Part shown: piece by piece, positions 17,704 through 27,964 of the stretch | Layout of the letters: each line of letters opens with the position of its first letter | Numbering within the stretch: position 1 is the stretch's first letter | Source of the DNA: Xanthobacteraceae bacterium | Lineage (GTDB): Bacteria > Pseudomonadota > Alphaproteobacteria > Rhizobiales > Xanthobacteraceae | Direction of reading: 5' to 3' | DNA: 64,000 nt | NCBI GenBank assembly: GCA_024508855.1 | Contig: JANINJ010000072.1 | Span: 62,001 to 126,000 of the forward strand | The notes under the pieces: generated by a model | What the model saw: only the letters and a program-made list of their open reading frames with translations | Database searches by the model: none | What the model was told of the DNA's origin: nothing | Made by a program: the position numbers and the translations under genes

Positions 17704-18162
17704 TCATTTGGATCTGCGCGCCAGCACCCCTTTCAGCATCGGCTCGATCCGCGCCAATTCATCCAGGTGAACTGCCGACAATTCGGCCAGATGACCGTCG
17801 GCTCGTTCGGTCAAGGTCAGAAGCACGCGGCGATGGTCTTCCGGATCATCGATGCGCTGAACCAGGCCGGCTTCGGTCAAACGATCGACCAGTTCGACCG
17901 CGGTGTGATGGCGAATACGCAACCGATGCGCGAGATTCCCCACCGTTACCGGACCCCCGCCCGGAAATCCCTTGATCGCCAACAGGGCCTGATGCTGTCG
18001 CGGCGTCAGGCCGACGCCCTGCGCCGCTTTCTGGCTGAATTCGAGAAAGCAGCGGATCAGGTGACGAAACTCCGATAGCGCCTGGTAGTCGGCAAGTGTC
18101 GGCGTTCGAGAAACTGCTGGCGCGTTTTGGCGCACGTCTTCTTTCAGAGCCACTTTTTTCAA
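17704..18162 (-). CDS. MarR family transcriptional regulator
   Basis: Winged-helix MarR repressor of 152 aa. The HTH and wing are in LTPRQHQALLAIKG, GNLAHRLRIRHHTAVELVDRL and DPEDHRRVLLTLTERA. The start is taken as TTG at 18162 because GGAGGG lies 9 bases upstream and the length is normal. The longer ORF from 18225 would translate the operator palindrome. The gene is divergent from the ClC channel gene. An ATATCG-N5-CGATAT palindrome in the shared promoter is the likely binding site for autoregulation and channel control. Confidence 0.88.
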   Translation of the reverse strand: MKKVALKEDVRQNAPAVSRTPTLADYQALSEFRHLIRCFLEFSQKAAQGVGLTPRQHQALLAIKGFPGGGPVTVGNLAHRLRIRHHTAVELVDRLTEAGLVQRIDDPEDHRRVLLTLTERADGHLAELSAVHLDELARIEPMLKGVLARRSK

Positions 18163-18190
18163 AGCGTCAGGCCCTCCAGCTTGCCATATT

Positions 18191-18207
18191 ATATCGTATA
18201 GCGATAT
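18191..18207. promoter_or_regulatory. Palindromic operator ATATCG-N5-CGATAT
   Basis: Perfect 6-bp arms ATATCG and CGATAT around TATAG, in an AT-rich patch 29 bp before the proposed MarR start and 47 bp before the ClC channel start. Symmetry and size suit a MarR dimer. Confidence 0.6.
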
Positions 18208-18253
18208 GAGAGGAATGTAACCCATCCCCTATCCCCCCGGAAACCTTTCATCA

Positions 18254-20077
18254 ATGAGCGCTTCGTCACATCCATCAAAAGTCTATTCGGCGTCGCGCAT
18301 CGAAACTCCCCGCAAGCGAGGCGACTTTACGACCGACCCACGCGTCCTGATCATTGCCGGGATTTCGGTGGTGGTAGCGACCGGCGGCGTCGCAGCAGCC
18401 GTCGTGTTGCTGAAGCTGATACGGCTGGTCACCAACTTCGCGTATTTCGGTCAGTTCACCCTGGCGGATCTTAAACTGGAGAATTCCCCACTGGGTCTGT
18501 GGGCAGTCGCCATTCCAGTCGTCGGCGCACTGATCGTCGGGCTGATGGCTCGCTACGGCAGCGAAAAAATCCGCGGCCACGGCATTCCGGAGGCGATCGA
18601 AGCGATTCTGCTCGGCCGCTCGCGGCTCGACGCCAAGGTGGCGATCCTAAAGCCGCTGTCGTCGGCGGTGGTGATTGGCACGGGCGGCCCGTTCGGCGCT
18701 GAAGGCCCGATCATCATGACGGGCGGTGCCGTCGGCTCGCTGATTGCGCAGATGCTCCCGGTCAGCGACAACGAACGCAAAACCTTGCTGGTTGCGGGAG
18801 CGGCCGCGGGCATGACCGCCGTATTCGGCACGCCCATTGCAGCCATCATGCTGGCCGTCGAGCTTTTGCTGTTCGAGTGGACGCCGCGCAGTTTTATTCC
18901 CGTCTCCGTCGCCGCCGTGGTTGCCGCCGTCGAGCGCCACTACCTCCAGATGCCGTCACCGATTTTTCCGTTCACCGGAAGCGTCGACACATCCTTTATC
19001 CAACTCGGCGCATGGCTCCTGATCGGAGTGCTGAGCGGCCTGCTGTCGGGCTTGTTGACGCAACTGGTTTACGCCTGCGAAGACATGTTTCTCAAGCTGC
19101 CGATCCACTGGATGTGGTGGCCTCTGTTCGGCGGCCTGGTCGTCGGTATTGGCGGCCTGATCGAACCACAAGCCCTCGGCGTGGGTTACGACAACATCGC
19201 CGGAATGCTTCAGGGCAATGTGCTGATCTCGGCGGCCCTTCTATTGCTCGTGGTCAAGGCGATCATCTGGTCGGTCTCGCTCGGCTCAGGAACGTCCGGC
19301 GGTGTGCTCGCGCCCCTGCTCATCATGGGCGGCGCGATGGGCACGGTGCTCTCGGGGTATCTGCCTCCGGCCAGTCCGGGATTCTGGGCGCTGCTTGCGA
19401 TGGCCGCAACCATGGGAGGCACCATGCGGTCGCCGCTGACCGCCACGTTCTTTGCCGTCGAACTCACCGGAAACACCCACGTGCTGCTGCCGCTGATTGC
19501 AGCCTGCGGCGCGGCCCACGCCTTTACCGTACTCGTCTTGCGGCGCTCGATCCTCACCGAAAAGGTCGCACGGCGCGGTCATCATCTGACGCGGGAGTAT
19601 CGCGTCGATCCGTTTGCGCTGACCCGCGTGCGCGAGGTGATGACGACTGCGGTCGAGACCGTGCCTGCCACCATGACGTTGCACGCTGCAGCCCGCTTCT
19701 TCACCGATCCGAAGACCACGCATCCAAGTTTCCCCGTCGTCGATCCCAACGGCCGTGTGCTCGGTATTGTGGACCCACCCGCGGTGTTGCGCTGGCGCAG
19801 GGCCGGCAAACACCGGACAACGACGCTGGCGCAACTGCTCACAGGCACCAAAGTCACCTCCGCCTTTCCGGATGAATATCTGGAGAGTCTGGCCGACCGC
19901 CTGTCGCTCGCCAATGTCGCCCATCTGCCGGTGATCTCGCGCGACGATAGCCGCCTGATCGGCTATATCGGCTGGAAAGACCTGATGCGGGTGCGGGCAA
20001 AGCAGCAGACCGAGGAAACCCAGCGCACGACATTCTTCCGCATTGGCCCCTCTGCCCCGAACGATAAGTCCGGCTGA
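18254..20077 (+). CDS. ClC family chloride channel/transporter with CBS domains
   Basis: Membrane protein of 607 aa. The ClC core has GHGIPEAIEAIL, GPFGAEGPIIMTGG (the gating glutamate is kept, E in AEGP, although the usual Arg is Ala) and GSGTSGGVLAPLL. A C-terminal pair of CBS domains (about 460-585; VREVMTTAVETVPATMTL, then HLPVISRDDSRLIGYIGWKDLM) should bind nucleotides and regulate gating. Retention of the gating glutamate fits a Cl-/H+ exchanger or channel. The gene is probably regulated by the divergent MarR protein. Confidence 0.92.
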   Translation: MSASSHPSKVYSASRIETPRKRGDFTTDPRVLIIAGISVVVATGGVAAAVVLLKLIRLVTNFAYFGQFTLADLKLENSPLGLWAVAIPVVGALIVGLMARYGSEKIRGHGIPEAIEAILLGRSRLDAKVAILKPLSSAVVIGTGGPFGAEGPIIMTGGAVGSLIAQMLPVSDNERKTLLVAGAAAGMTAVFGTPIAAIMLAVELLLFEWTPRSFIPVSVAAVVAAVERHYLQMPSPIFPFTGSVDTSFIQLGAWLLIGVLSGLLSGLLTQLVYACEDMFLKLPIHWMWWPLFGGLVVGIGGLIEPQALGVGYDNIAGMLQGNVLISAALLLLVVKAIIWSVSLGSGTSGGVLAPLLIMGGAMGTVLSGYLPPASPGFWALLAMAATMGGTMRSPLTATFFAVELTGNTHVLLPLIAACGAAHAFTVLVLRRSILTEKVARRGHHLTREYRVDPFALTRVREVMTTAVETVPATMTLHAAARFFTDPKTTHPSFPVVDPNGRVLGIVDPPAVLRWRRAGKHRTTTLAQLLTGTKVTSAFPDEYLESLADRLSLANVAHLPVISRDDSRLIGYIGWKDLMRVRAKQQTEETQRTTFFRIGPSAPNDKSG

Positions 20078-20154
20078 ATGGCATCCGGCGGCCGGAAGCC
20101 GTCACGATTGCGCGGTATCTTGACTCGGCACCGTGAACCGCGCAAAGCGACCGC

Positions 20155-21018
20155 ATGATCACGACGGCCTCCAAAACTGCTCCGTCGACCTTGCCGGCAG
20201 CGCCGGAAAACCCGTTGCTGCGGGCCTTGCTTTCGCGCCCCTGTCCCGCCGTGATGGGCGTCCTCAATATCACCCCGGATTCGTTCTCCGACGGCGGCGC
20301 ATTTCTCGCGCCAGAGCAAGCGATCGCGCAGGCTCGGCGCATGATTGCCGAGGGTGCGGACATCGTCGACATCGGCGCGGAATCCACCCGGCCCTACGGA
20401 TCGTCGGCCATCTCCGCCGAAGAGGAGATGCGGCGGCTGCAGCCGATCCTCGCCGCGGTCGTTGCGCTGGGAACGCCGGTGTCGATCGACAGCATGAAAT
20501 CGGCCGTCGTCGATTGGGCGCTGACGTCCGGCGTCGCCATTGCCAACGATGTCTGGGGCCTGCAACGCGATCCGGATATGGCGAAGGTTATCGCGAAGCA
20601 TGGCGTACCAGTAATCATCATGCACAATCGCGACAGCGCCGACCCAAACATCGATATCATGCAGGATATCCTCGCCTTCTTCGCTCGCTCGCTGAAGATC
20701 GCGGAAGCCGCGGGAATTGCCAGAGACCACATCGTGCTCGATCCGGGCATCGGCTTCGGCAAGACCCACGAGCAAAGCATGACCGCGCTGGCGCGGCTCG
20801 ATGAATTGCGGGTCTTCGGTTTGCCGCTGCTGGTGGGCGCCTCGCGCAAGCGCTTTATCGACAGCGTGACGCCATCGCAACCGCAGCAGCGCCTCGGCGG
20901 ATCGCTGGCCGCGCATTTGATCGCGGCCCAGCGCGGCGCCCGGATCATCCGCGCCCATGACGTTGCGGAAACCGTGCAGGCGCTTCGGATCGCCGCAGCC
21001 ATCGAGGAGAAACGATGA
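20155..21018 (+). CDS. folP: Dihydropteroate synthase
   Basis: Protein of 287 aa. It condenses p-aminobenzoate with dihydropterin pyrophosphate in folate synthesis, and is the sulfonamide target. Signatures are MGVLNITPDSFSDGG, DIGAESTRPYG, SIDSMKSAVVDWAL, LDPGIGFGKTHEQS and LVGASRKRFI. It overlaps folB by four bases and is followed by folK, an operon for three consecutive folate steps. Confidence 0.97.
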   Translation: MITTASKTAPSTLPAAPENPLLRALLSRPCPAVMGVLNITPDSFSDGGAFLAPEQAIAQARRMIAEGADIVDIGAESTRPYGSSAISAEEEMRRLQPILAAVVALGTPVSIDSMKSAVVDWALTSGVAIANDVWGLQRDPDMAKVIAKHGVPVIIMHNRDSADPNIDIMQDILAFFARSLKIAEAAGIARDHIVLDPGIGFGKTHEQSMTALARLDELRVFGLPLLVGASRKRFIDSVTPSQPQQRLGGSLAAHLIAAQRGARIIRAHDVAETVQALRIAAAIEEKR

Positions 21019-21380
21019 CCGACACCATCTTCATCCGCGGCCTGGTGATCCATGCGCGCCACGGCGTCATGGAGCACGAAACCGAAGTCGGGCAACGCTT
21101 CGTTATCGACCTCGAACTGTCCTCCGACCTGTCGGAATCCTCGCGCACCGACCGGCTCGCGGATACGGTTTCCTATTCCGATGTGGTGGCGACGGCGACT
21201 GCCGCGTTCAAAGACACCAATTATCGGCTGCTCGAACGTGCGGCAGGCGCCGTCGCGGATGCAATCCTCAAGGCCTTCGCCCGCATCGGCGCCGTCAAGG
21301 TCACTGTTCACAAGCCGCATGCGCCGATCGCCGCGATCTTCGACGACGTCGGCGTCGTCCTCACGCGCACGCGTCAATAA
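21015..21380 (+). CDS. folB: Dihydroneopterin aldolase
   Basis: Protein of 121 aa that cleaves dihydroneopterin to hydroxymethyl-dihydropterin and glycolaldehyde. Family features are IFIRGLVIHARHGVMEHE with the catalytic glutamate, DTVSYSDVV and VTVHKPHAPI. Its ATG overlaps the folP stop (ATGA), and folK begins 5 bases after its stop. Confidence 0.96.
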   Translation: MTDTIFIRGLVIHARHGVMEHETEVGQRFVIDLELSSDLSESSRTDRLADTVSYSDVVATATAAFKDTNYRLLERAAGAVADAILKAFARIGAVKVTVHKPHAPIAAIFDDVGVVLTRTRQ

Positions 21381-21385
21381 TTCTC

Positions 21386-21877
21386 ATGGGCAACGCGCTG
21401 ATCGCACTGGGCGGCAATGTCGGCGATGTCCGCGCAACATTCGAGAAAGCCATCTCCAATATTTGCGGCATGACGCAGGCCGCGTTGCTGGCGCGCTCGT
21501 CCGACTACGCGACGCCACCATGGGGCGAACGCGATCAGGATCGTTTCATCAATGCCTGCATCGAGATCGAGACAAGCCTCGATCCGCATGCGCTGTTGTT
21601 CACACTGCACAAGATCGAGAAGAAGTTCGGACGCGATCGCGCCAGGGAGCAGCGCTGGGGACCGCGTACGCTCGATCTAGATCTCATCGCCTATGACGAT
21701 GCCTCGATCAACCAGTCGGATCTGACATTGCCGCATCCGCGGCTGTTCGAACGCGCCTTCGTGCTGGTGCCGCTGGCGGAGATCGCGGCCGATCGCGTCA
21801 TTTCGGGACGAACGGTGCGCGACGCGCTCAAGGACGTTTCGTCCGACGGCATTGAGAAGCTGCCGGAGCGCGGCTGA
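21386..21877 (+). CDS. folK: 2-amino-4-hydroxy-6-hydroxymethyldihydropteridine pyrophosphokinase
   Basis: HPPK of 163 aa, transferring pyrophosphate from ATP to hydroxymethyl-dihydropterin. It shows ALGGNVGD, YATPPWGERDQDRFINACIEIET, and the RWGPRTLDLDLIAYDD and LPHPRLFERAFVLVPLAEIA signatures. ATG at 21386 opens the family; a longer same-frame ORF upstream is folB shadow. Confidence 0.96.
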   Translation: MGNALIALGGNVGDVRATFEKAISNICGMTQAALLARSSDYATPPWGERDQDRFINACIEIETSLDPHALLFTLHKIEKKFGRDRAREQRWGPRTLDLDLIAYDDASINQSDLTLPHPRLFERAFVLVPLAEIAADRVISGRTVRDALKDVSSDGIEKLPERG

Positions 21878-22015
21878 GCGAAAATACCGACGCCGTTGTG
21901 CCAAATTCCGGGTTGCGGCAGGCATGCGGCAAACCTGTGGCAGGTTGCGGCAGCGCAGCCGGCGTGGCAATTTCGGCCCAACTTCTGAAAACGGCTCCGG
22001 GGAGACCCCTACTAG

Positions 22016-23884
22016 ATGTCTTCGACCACTGACGACCTGACGCTGGCAGCGGAATTCCCGCCGGCGACTTACGACGACTGGCGCAAGCTGGTCGATGGCG
22101 TGCTGAAGGGTGCGCCGTTCGAAAAACTGATCGGCAAAACCGCCGACGGCCTGAAGATCGATCCGATCTATACCCGCGCGCATGACGCTACGCCGATCGC
22201 AGGCCGCGGGGCGGCGATGCCATGGCAGATCATGCAGCGGATCGATCATACCGATGCCGCGCAGGCCAATGCGCAGGCGCTACAGGATCTCGTCAACGGC
22301 GCCAATGGACTGACGCTGGTGTTCGAAGGCAGCAATGCCGCGCGCGGCTTCGGCCTGCCTCCGACCAGGGAAGCGCTGACACGGGCACTGGACGGCATTT
22401 ACCTGGAAGCCGATATCGCCATCGAGTTCGAAATCAGCCCCCGTGGCCGCGATATCGGCCAACATCTCGCGGAGTTGCTCAAGGCGCGCAAGCTCTCGCC
22501 GGGCGATGTCGACGTACGTTTCGGCTTCGACCCGATCGGTGGCGCGGCAGTGCGCGGTGGCAGCGCGGGCGACTGGGTGTCTTCTGCAAAAGTGTTCGCC
22601 GACAAGATCGCACAGCTCAAGGCGCTCGGCTTCCGCGGTCCGTTCGCGGCGATGGACGGCCGCGTGATCCACGATGCCGGCGGCTCGGAAGCGCAGGAAC
22701 TGGCCTTCGTGCTGGCGGGCGGTGTCGCCTATCTGCGCGCGCTGGAAGCCGCAGGGCTTTCGCTCGAGGACGCACGCGACGCGATCCATGCGCGTCTCGC
22801 TGCCGATGCCGATCAATTCCTGACCATGGCGAAATTCCGCGCACTGCGGCTGTTATGGGCGCGCATCGAGCAAAGCTGCGGCTTGACGCCGAAGCCGCTA
22901 TTCATCGCGGCCGAGACCGCATGGCGAATGCTGACCCAGCGCGACAGCGACGTGAACATGCTGCGCGCGACCATCGCGGTGTTCTCGGCCGGACTTGCCG
23001 GTGCCAACGCCATCAGCGTGCTGCCGCATTCGCTGGCGCTCGGCCTGCCGGATGCGTTCGCTCGGCGCGTGGCGCGCAACACGCAACTGATCCTGCTGGA
23101 AGAGTCGAACCTCGCCAAGGTCTCCGATCCCGCCGCGGGCGCCGGCGGCATCGAAACGTTGACGCAACAGCTTTGCCAGACCGCGTGGGCGCTTTTCCAG
23201 GAGATCGAAAAAGCCGGCGGAGTCTTCGACGCACTTCAAAGCAACTTGATCCAGTCGAAGGTCGCAGCCGTTCGCGCCGCCCGCGATACCGATATCGCCC
23301 GGCGCAAAAATGTCCTGACCGGCGCCAGTGAATTTCCCAACCTGCGCGAGGCGACGCCGCCGGTGCTTGAAGCCGCTGTTCCGCCTGCCGCTACTGAGAC
23401 CATGGCAATCTCGTTCGATGCGCTGTCGCCGATCCGCCTCGCCGCGCCGTTCGAGGCGCTGCGCGATCGTTCCGACACCCTTCTCAAGCAATCCGGCGCG
23501 CGTCCGAAAATCTGGCTGGCCAATCTCGGCAAGCCTTCGGATTTCACCGCGCGCGCGACCTTCGCCAAAAGCCTGTTCGAGGCCGGCGGGATCGAGGCCG
23601 TCGACAGCGACGGATTTTCCGATTCCACAGCGCTCGCGGAGGCTTTCAAGGCCTCCGGCGCGCAGCTCGCCTGCCTGTGTTCCTCCGACGCGGTCTATGC
23701 GGAGCACGCGGCCGCGGCTGCCAAAGCCCTTCAAGCCGCCGGTGCCAAGCATATCTATCTGGCAGGACGAGCGGGCGACAAGGAGGCCGAGTTCCGTGCC
23801 GCAGGCGTCGGCGATTTCGTCGTTGCGGGCGGCAACGCTGTCGCGACGCTTGAAGGTGCTTATGCTACGATGGTGACACCATGA
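22016..23884 (+). CDS. mutA: Methylmalonyl-CoA mutase small subunit
   Basis: Protein of 622 aa, beta (non-catalytic) subunit of heterodimeric methylmalonyl-CoA mutase. The TIM-barrel region is mutase-like ([15 protein letters not shown]), but the C-terminal cobalamin-type domain (about 490-620) lacks the DxHxxG signature, as expected for the inactive subunit. It overlaps mutB by four bases. With MutB and MeaB it converts (R)-methylmalonyl-CoA to succinyl-CoA in propionyl-CoA breakdown. The 138 bp upstream contains repeated GGTTGCGGCAG-like runs and probably the promoter. Confidence 0.94.
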   Translation: MSSTTDDLTLAAEFPPATYDDWRKLVDGVLKGAPFEKLIGKTADGLKIDPIYTRAHDATPIAGRGAAMPWQIMQRIDHTDAAQANAQALQDLVNGANGLTLVFEGSNAARGFGLPPTREALTRALDGIYLEADIAIEFEISPRGRDIGQHLAELLKARKLSPGDVDVRFGFDPIGGAAVRGGSAGDWVSSAKVFADKIAQLKALGFRGPFAAMDGRVIHDAGGSEAQELAFVLAGGVAYLRALEAAGLSLEDARDAIHARLAADADQFLTMAKFRALRLLWARIEQSCGLTPKPLFIAAETAWRMLTQRDSDVNMLRATIAVFSAGLAGANAISVLPHSLALGLPDAFARRVARNTQLILLEESNLAKVSDPAAGAGGIETLTQQLCQTAWALFQEIEKAGGVFDALQSNLIQSKVAAVRAARDTDIARRKNVLTGASEFPNLREATPPVLEAAVPPAATETMAISFDALSPIRLAAPFEALRDRSDTLLKQSGARPKIWLANLGKPSDFTARATFAKSLFEAGGIEAVDSDGFSDSTALAEAFKASGAQLACLCSSDAVYAEHAAAAAKALQAAGAKHIYLAGRAGDKEAEFRAAGVGDFVVAGGNAVATLEGAYATMVTP

Positions 23885-26037
23885 GCCGCATTCCGAATTT
23901 CGCCGACATCGCCTTCGCGGCGACCAGCGCGCCCGCTCCCGGCGGCGACGCCAAACCGTGGCTGACGCCGGAAGGCATCCTGGTCAATCCGGGTTACAGC
24001 GAAGCCGATCTGAAGGGCATCGACTTCCTGGATACGTGGCCCGGCATCGCGCCGTTCATGCGCGGCCCCTACCCGACCATGTACGTCAACCAGCCGTGGA
24101 CCGTGCGGCAATATGCCGGTTTCTCCACCGCGGAAGATTCCAACGCCTTCTATCGTCGCAACCTCGCGGCCGGTCAAAAGGGCCTCTCCGTCGCATTCGA
24201 TCTCGCCACCCATCGCGGCTACGACTCGGATCATCCGCGCGTCTCCGGCGACGTCGGCATGGCGGGTGTGGCGATCGATTCCATTTACGACATGCGCACG
24301 CTGTTCGCCGGCATCCCGCTCGACAAGATGAGCGTGTCGATGACCATGAACGGCGCGGTGCTGCCGATCCTCGCGCTGTACGTCGCAGCCGCCGAGGAAC
24401 AAGGCGTTCCGCCGGAAAAACTCTCGGGCACCATTCAGAACGACATTCTGAAAGAGTTCATGGTGCGCAACACCTATATCTATCCGCCTGCGCCCTCGAT
24501 GCGGATCATCTCCGACATCTTCGCCTACACCTCGCAGCGGATGCCGAAATACAATTCTATTTCGATCTCCGGCTATCACATGCAGGAAGCCGGCGCGACG
24601 CAGGACCTCGAACTCGCCTATACGCTGGCCGATGGCGTCGAATATCTGCGCGCCGGCATCGCGGCAGGCCTCGATGTCGATCGCTTCGCGCCGCGGCTGT
24701 CGTTCTTCTGGGCGATCGGCATGAACTTCTTCATGGAAGTCGCCAAGATGCGCGCGGCGCGGCTGTTGTGGGCCAAGCTGCTCAAGCAGTTCAACCCGAA
24801 GGATCCGAAGTCGCTGTCGCTACGCACCCACAGCCAGACGTCGGGCTGGTCGCTGACCGCGCAGGACGTGTTCAACAACGTGATGCGCACCGCGATCGAG
24901 GCGATGGCGGCGACGCAGGGCCACACCCAGTCGCTGCACACCAACGCGCTCGACGAGGCTTTGGCGCTGCCGACCGACTTCTCCGCGCGCATTGCTCGCA
25001 ACACGCAGCTTTTCCTGCAGCAGGAAAGCGGCACCACGCGGATCATCGATCCGTGGGGCGGTTCTTACTACGTCGAACGGCTGACGCACGATCTCGCCGC
25101 CAAGGCGTGGGGACACATCCAGGAAGTGGAAAGCCTCGGCGGCATGGCCAAGGCGATCGAGGCCGGGGTGCCGAAGCTGCGTATCGAGGAAGCCTCCGCC
25201 AAGACCCAGGCGCGGATCGATTCCGGCCACCAGTCGGTGATCGGCGTCAACAAGTTCAAGCCGGAAAACGAAGCCGCCATCGACGTGCTGAAGGTCGACA
25301 ACTCCACGGTGCGCCGCCTGCAGATCGACAAGCTGAAGCGGCTGCGCGGCGAACGCAAGGAAACCGAAGTCGCGGCAATGCTGGCGGCGCTGACCAAGAG
25401 CGCCGAGACCGGCGAAGGCAATCTGCTGGCGCTGGCGATCGACGCGGCGCGGGCCAAGGCCACCGTCGGCGAAATCTCCGACGCCATGGAGAAAGTGTTC
25501 GGCCGCCATCGCGCCGAGATCAAGTCGATCACCGGCGTCTACAAGCGGGAGGCCAGCACCATGTCCGACAGTGTCGCCAAGGTCGAGGCGCTGATCGAAG
25601 CATTCGAAGATGCCGAAGGCCGCCGCCCGCGTATCCTGGTCGCCAAGATCGGACAGGACGGCCACGACCGCGGCCAGAAAGTGATTGCCTCGGCGTTCGC
25701 CGACATCGGCTTCGACGTCGACATCGGGCCACTGTTCGCCACGGCCGACGAGGCGGCACGGCAGGCGGTGGAAAACGACGTGCATATCCTCGGCGTGTCG
25801 TCGCTCGCCGCGGCGCATCTGACCGCGGTGCCCGAATTGAAGGCGGCGCTGAAGAAGCACGGCCGCGAGGACATCATGATCATCATCGGCGGCGTGGTGC
25901 CGCCGCAGGATTACGATGCGCTCTACAAGGCCGGCGCCGAAGCCATCTTCCCGCCAGGCACCGTGATTTCGGAAGCCGCCGAAGAGCTGATCCACAAGCT
26001 CAACGCGCGGCTGGGGCATAGCGAAGCGGCGGAGTAG
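23881..26037 (+). CDS. mutB: Methylmalonyl-CoA mutase large (catalytic) subunit
   Basis: Protein of 718 aa, the cobalamin-binding catalytic subunit. The substrate barrel has [20 protein letters not shown] and [18 protein letters not shown]; the B12 domain has [20 protein letters not shown] with the cobalt-ligand histidine near residue 595. Length is normal. A short hairpin and a palindromic repeat separate it from the next gene, but the same-strand order mutA-mutB-DUF3298-meaB suggests one unit. Confidence 0.97.
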   Translation: MSRIPNFADIAFAATSAPAPGGDAKPWLTPEGILVNPGYSEADLKGIDFLDTWPGIAPFMRGPYPTMYVNQPWTVRQYAGFSTAEDSNAFYRRNLAAGQKGLSVAFDLATHRGYDSDHPRVSGDVGMAGVAIDSIYDMRTLFAGIPLDKMSVSMTMNGAVLPILALYVAAAEEQGVPPEKLSGTIQNDILKEFMVRNTYIYPPAPSMRIISDIFAYTSQRMPKYNSISISGYHMQEAGATQDLELAYTLADGVEYLRAGIAAGLDVDRFAPRLSFFWAIGMNFFMEVAKMRAARLLWAKLLKQFNPKDPKSLSLRTHSQTSGWSLTAQDVFNNVMRTAIEAMAATQGHTQSLHTNALDEALALPTDFSARIARNTQLFLQQESGTTRIIDPWGGSYYVERLTHDLAAKAWGHIQEVESLGGMAKAIEAGVPKLRIEEASAKTQARIDSGHQSVIGVNKFKPENEAAIDVLKVDNSTVRRLQIDKLKRLRGERKETEVAAMLAALTKSAETGEGNLLALAIDAARAKATVGEISDAMEKVFGRHRAEIKSITGVYKREASTMSDSVAKVEALIEAFEDAEGRRPRILVAKIGQDGHDRGQKVIASAFADIGFDVDIGPLFATADEAARQAVENDVHILGVSSLAAAHLTAVPELKAALKKHGREDIMIIIGGVVPPQDYDALYKAGAEAIFPPGTVISEAAEELIHKLNARLGHSEAAE

Positions 26038-26042
26038 CTTGA

Positions 26043-26061
26043 GCGGGACTTCACGTCCCGC
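26043..26061 (+). terminator. Short hairpin after mutB, possible attenuator
   Basis: GCGGGAC / GTCCCGC with a 5-base loop, six bases after the mutB stop, followed by GAAAA and no U-run. A weak or partial terminator at most. Confidence 0.35.
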
Positions 26062-26073
26062 GAAAACGACGAC

Positions 26074-26162
26074 CGTCATGCCCGCGCTTGTCCCGGGCAT
26101 CCACGTCTTCCTAATATCCGGAATCCCAGACATGGATAGCCGGGACAGGCCCGGCCATGACG
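26074..26162. repeat. Intergenic palindromic repeat (CGTCATG...CATGACG family), copy 1
   Basis: About 89 bp with complementary ends, CGTCATGCCCG and CCGGCCATGACG, and internal hairpins. Related copies are at 43838-43929 and 47656-47782. All share GTCATG-GCC/CCC, a CATCCACGTCTT block and a CATGAC end. Such elements are common between genes in Bradyrhizobium relatives. This copy reaches within 10 bases of the following ATG. Confidence 0.8.
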
Positions 26163-26171
26163 AAGGTTGCC

Positions 26172-26984
26172 ATGATCGATCGATTCAGTTCATCGCCTGT
26201 GAATCTCCGGATGAAAGTCTCCTTGATCGGCGCGGCTTTGGTTCTCGCAAGCACGGCCGCCCTCGCCGCTGACGCCAAATCCGACTTCGCGCTCAAGACC
26301 AAATATATTGACGCCAAGGTCACGCTGGACGGCGCGATCAAATCGAACACGGCGCTGGCGGCGGACAGCCTCGCGGAGGGCAAGCGCTGGGTGGAAAAGA
26401 ACGGCGCGGAAGCCGCCAAGGAGTTCAAGGCCTCGCCGGAACTGTTCCGCGACGGCCGCGCCTGGACGTTCGAGCGCAGCTATACGCAGGCTTCGCTGGT
26501 CGACGGCCGTTATGTCAGCGTGGTTCGCACCGATTATGTCTACACCGGCGGTGCGCATCCCAACACCGACATCGACACCATCCTGTGGGACAACAGCGCG
26601 AAAAAACGCATCAGCATCCGGCCGTTCTTCAAGGAAACCGCCGATAACGGCCCGACCCTGAAGACATTGCGCGATGCAGCCGTCGCCGCCGTGAAGGCCG
26701 AAAAGAAAGCGCGCGACATCGACGATAGCGGCGAAATCGACTGGTACAAGGACGTCGAGCCAAAACTGTTGAAGGTCGGCGCGGTGACGCTTGCGGCATC
26801 GAGCGAGCCCGGCAAGAGTTCGGGGCTCGAATTCCACTACCCTCCCTATGCCGTCGGCTCTTATGCGGAAGGCCCGTTCGACGTGTTCGTGCCCTGGCAG
26901 ACATTCAAATCGTATCTGTCGCCGCAAGGCGTTGCGATTTTCGCAGGCAGCCCGCCTCCCCGCGATACCAAGCAGGACAAATGA
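26172..26984 (+). CDS. Exported DUF3298/RsiV-like domain protein
   Basis: Protein of 270 aa with a signal peptide (MKVSLIGAALVLASTAALAAD around residues 14-34) and a C-terminal DUF3298 fold (FHYPPYAVGSYAEGPFDVFVPWQTFKSYL). The fold also occurs in RsiV and PdaC, lysozyme-binding or deacetylase-associated proteins. The start is ATG 26172 or possibly 26211; GAAGG lies before the first. The stop overlaps the meaB start (ATGA), so a periplasmic protein is translationally coupled to a cytoplasmic GTPase of methylmalonyl-CoA metabolism. The reason is not clear. Confidence 0.8.
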   Translation: MIDRFSSSPVNLRMKVSLIGAALVLASTAALAADAKSDFALKTKYIDAKVTLDGAIKSNTALAADSLAEGKRWVEKNGAEAAKEFKASPELFRDGRAWTFERSYTQASLVDGRYVSVVRTDYVYTGGAHPNTDIDTILWDNSAKKRISIRPFFKETADNGPTLKTLRDAAVAAVKAEKKARDIDDSGEIDWYKDVEPKLLKVGAVTLAASSEPGKSSGLEFHYPPYAVGSYAEGPFDVFVPWQTFKSYLSPQGVAIFAGSPPPRDTKQDK

Positions 26985-27961
26985 CCCGCACCGTTCCGAT
27001 CGACACCCTCGCCGCCGAAATCCGCGCCGGCAACCGCGCGGCGCTGGCGCGCGCGATCACGCTGATCGAGAGCCGCCGCGAAGATCATCAGGCCCGCGCA
27101 CGCGAACTGGTACAGGCGCTGCTGCCGCATACTGGCAGCGCCATTCGCGTCGGCATCACCGGATCGCCCGGCGTCGGCAAATCCACCACTATCGACACGC
27201 TCGGCATATATCTGATCGAGAAAGGCCACCGTGTCGCGGTGCTGGCGGTCGATCCGTCGTCGGCGCGCACCGGCGGCTCGATCCTCGGCGACAAGACACG
27301 CATGGCCCAGCTCGCCAACGACGACCGCGCCTTCATCCGCCCCTCGCCATCCTCGGGCACGCTAGGCGGCGTCGCGGCGAAGACGCGCGAGGCGATGCTG
27401 CTGTGCGAGGCGGCGGGGTTCGATGTGGTGCTGGTGGAGACGGTCGGCGTCGGCCAGTCGGAAACCGCGGTCTGCGACATGACCGATATTTTTCTCGCGC
27501 TGATGCTGCCGGGCGCCGGCGACGAATTGCAGGGCATCAAGAAAGGCCTTGTCGAACTCGCCGACATGATCGCCATCAACAAGGCCGACGGCGACAACAT
27601 CAACCGCGCCAACACCGCCGCTGCGTCGTATCGCGCCGCGCTGAAGATCCTGACGCCGCGCTCGCTGCACTGGTTTCCACCGGTGCTGACCTATTCCGGC
27701 CTCACCGGCGCCGGTCTTCCGGAACTCTGGCAGAAGATTCTCGATCACCGCACCGCGATGAACGCTTCCGGCGATTTCGCCGCGCGGCGCAGCCAGCAAC
27801 AGGTGAAATGGATGTGGGCGATGCTGGAGGATCGCATGAAGGCGCGCCTGCGCTCCGATCCCACCATTCGCGCCAAGGTCAAGCAACTCGAGGCGCGCGT
27901 CGCCGACGGCCGCGTCACGCCGGCGCTTGCGGCCGAGCAGATCGCGGACATGTTGCGGTAA
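26981..27961 (+). CDS. meaB: Methylmalonyl-CoA mutase-associated GTPase
   Basis: Protein of 326 aa, the G3E-family chaperone that gates cobalamin loading and protects or reactivates MutAB. The P-loop is GSPGVGKSTT (61-70), with VDPSSARTGGSILGDKTRM, VETVGVGQSE and the base-recognition INKADGDN. Normal length. It overlaps the DUF3298 gene by four bases. Confidence 0.95.
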   Translation: MTRTVPIDTLAAEIRAGNRAALARAITLIESRREDHQARARELVQALLPHTGSAIRVGITGSPGVGKSTTIDTLGIYLIEKGHRVAVLAVDPSSARTGGSILGDKTRMAQLANDDRAFIRPSPSSGTLGGVAAKTREAMLLCEAAGFDVVLVETVGVGQSETAVCDMTDIFLALMLPGAGDELQGIKKGLVELADMIAINKADGDNINRANTAAASYRAALKILTPRSLHWFPPVLTYSGLTGAGLPELWQKILDHRTAMNASGDFAARRSQQQVKWMWAMLEDRMKARLRSDPTIRAKVKQLEARVADGRVTPALAAEQIADMLR

Positions 27962-27964
27962 TTG

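Noticed and set aside
18163-18225. Upstream start of the MarR protein
   Set aside because: It would translate the operator palindrome, and the TTG at 18162 has the better ribosome site.
23958-26021. 687-aa ORF inside mutB in another frame
   Set aside because: Overlaps mutB completely and lacks any family signature; mutB is complete.
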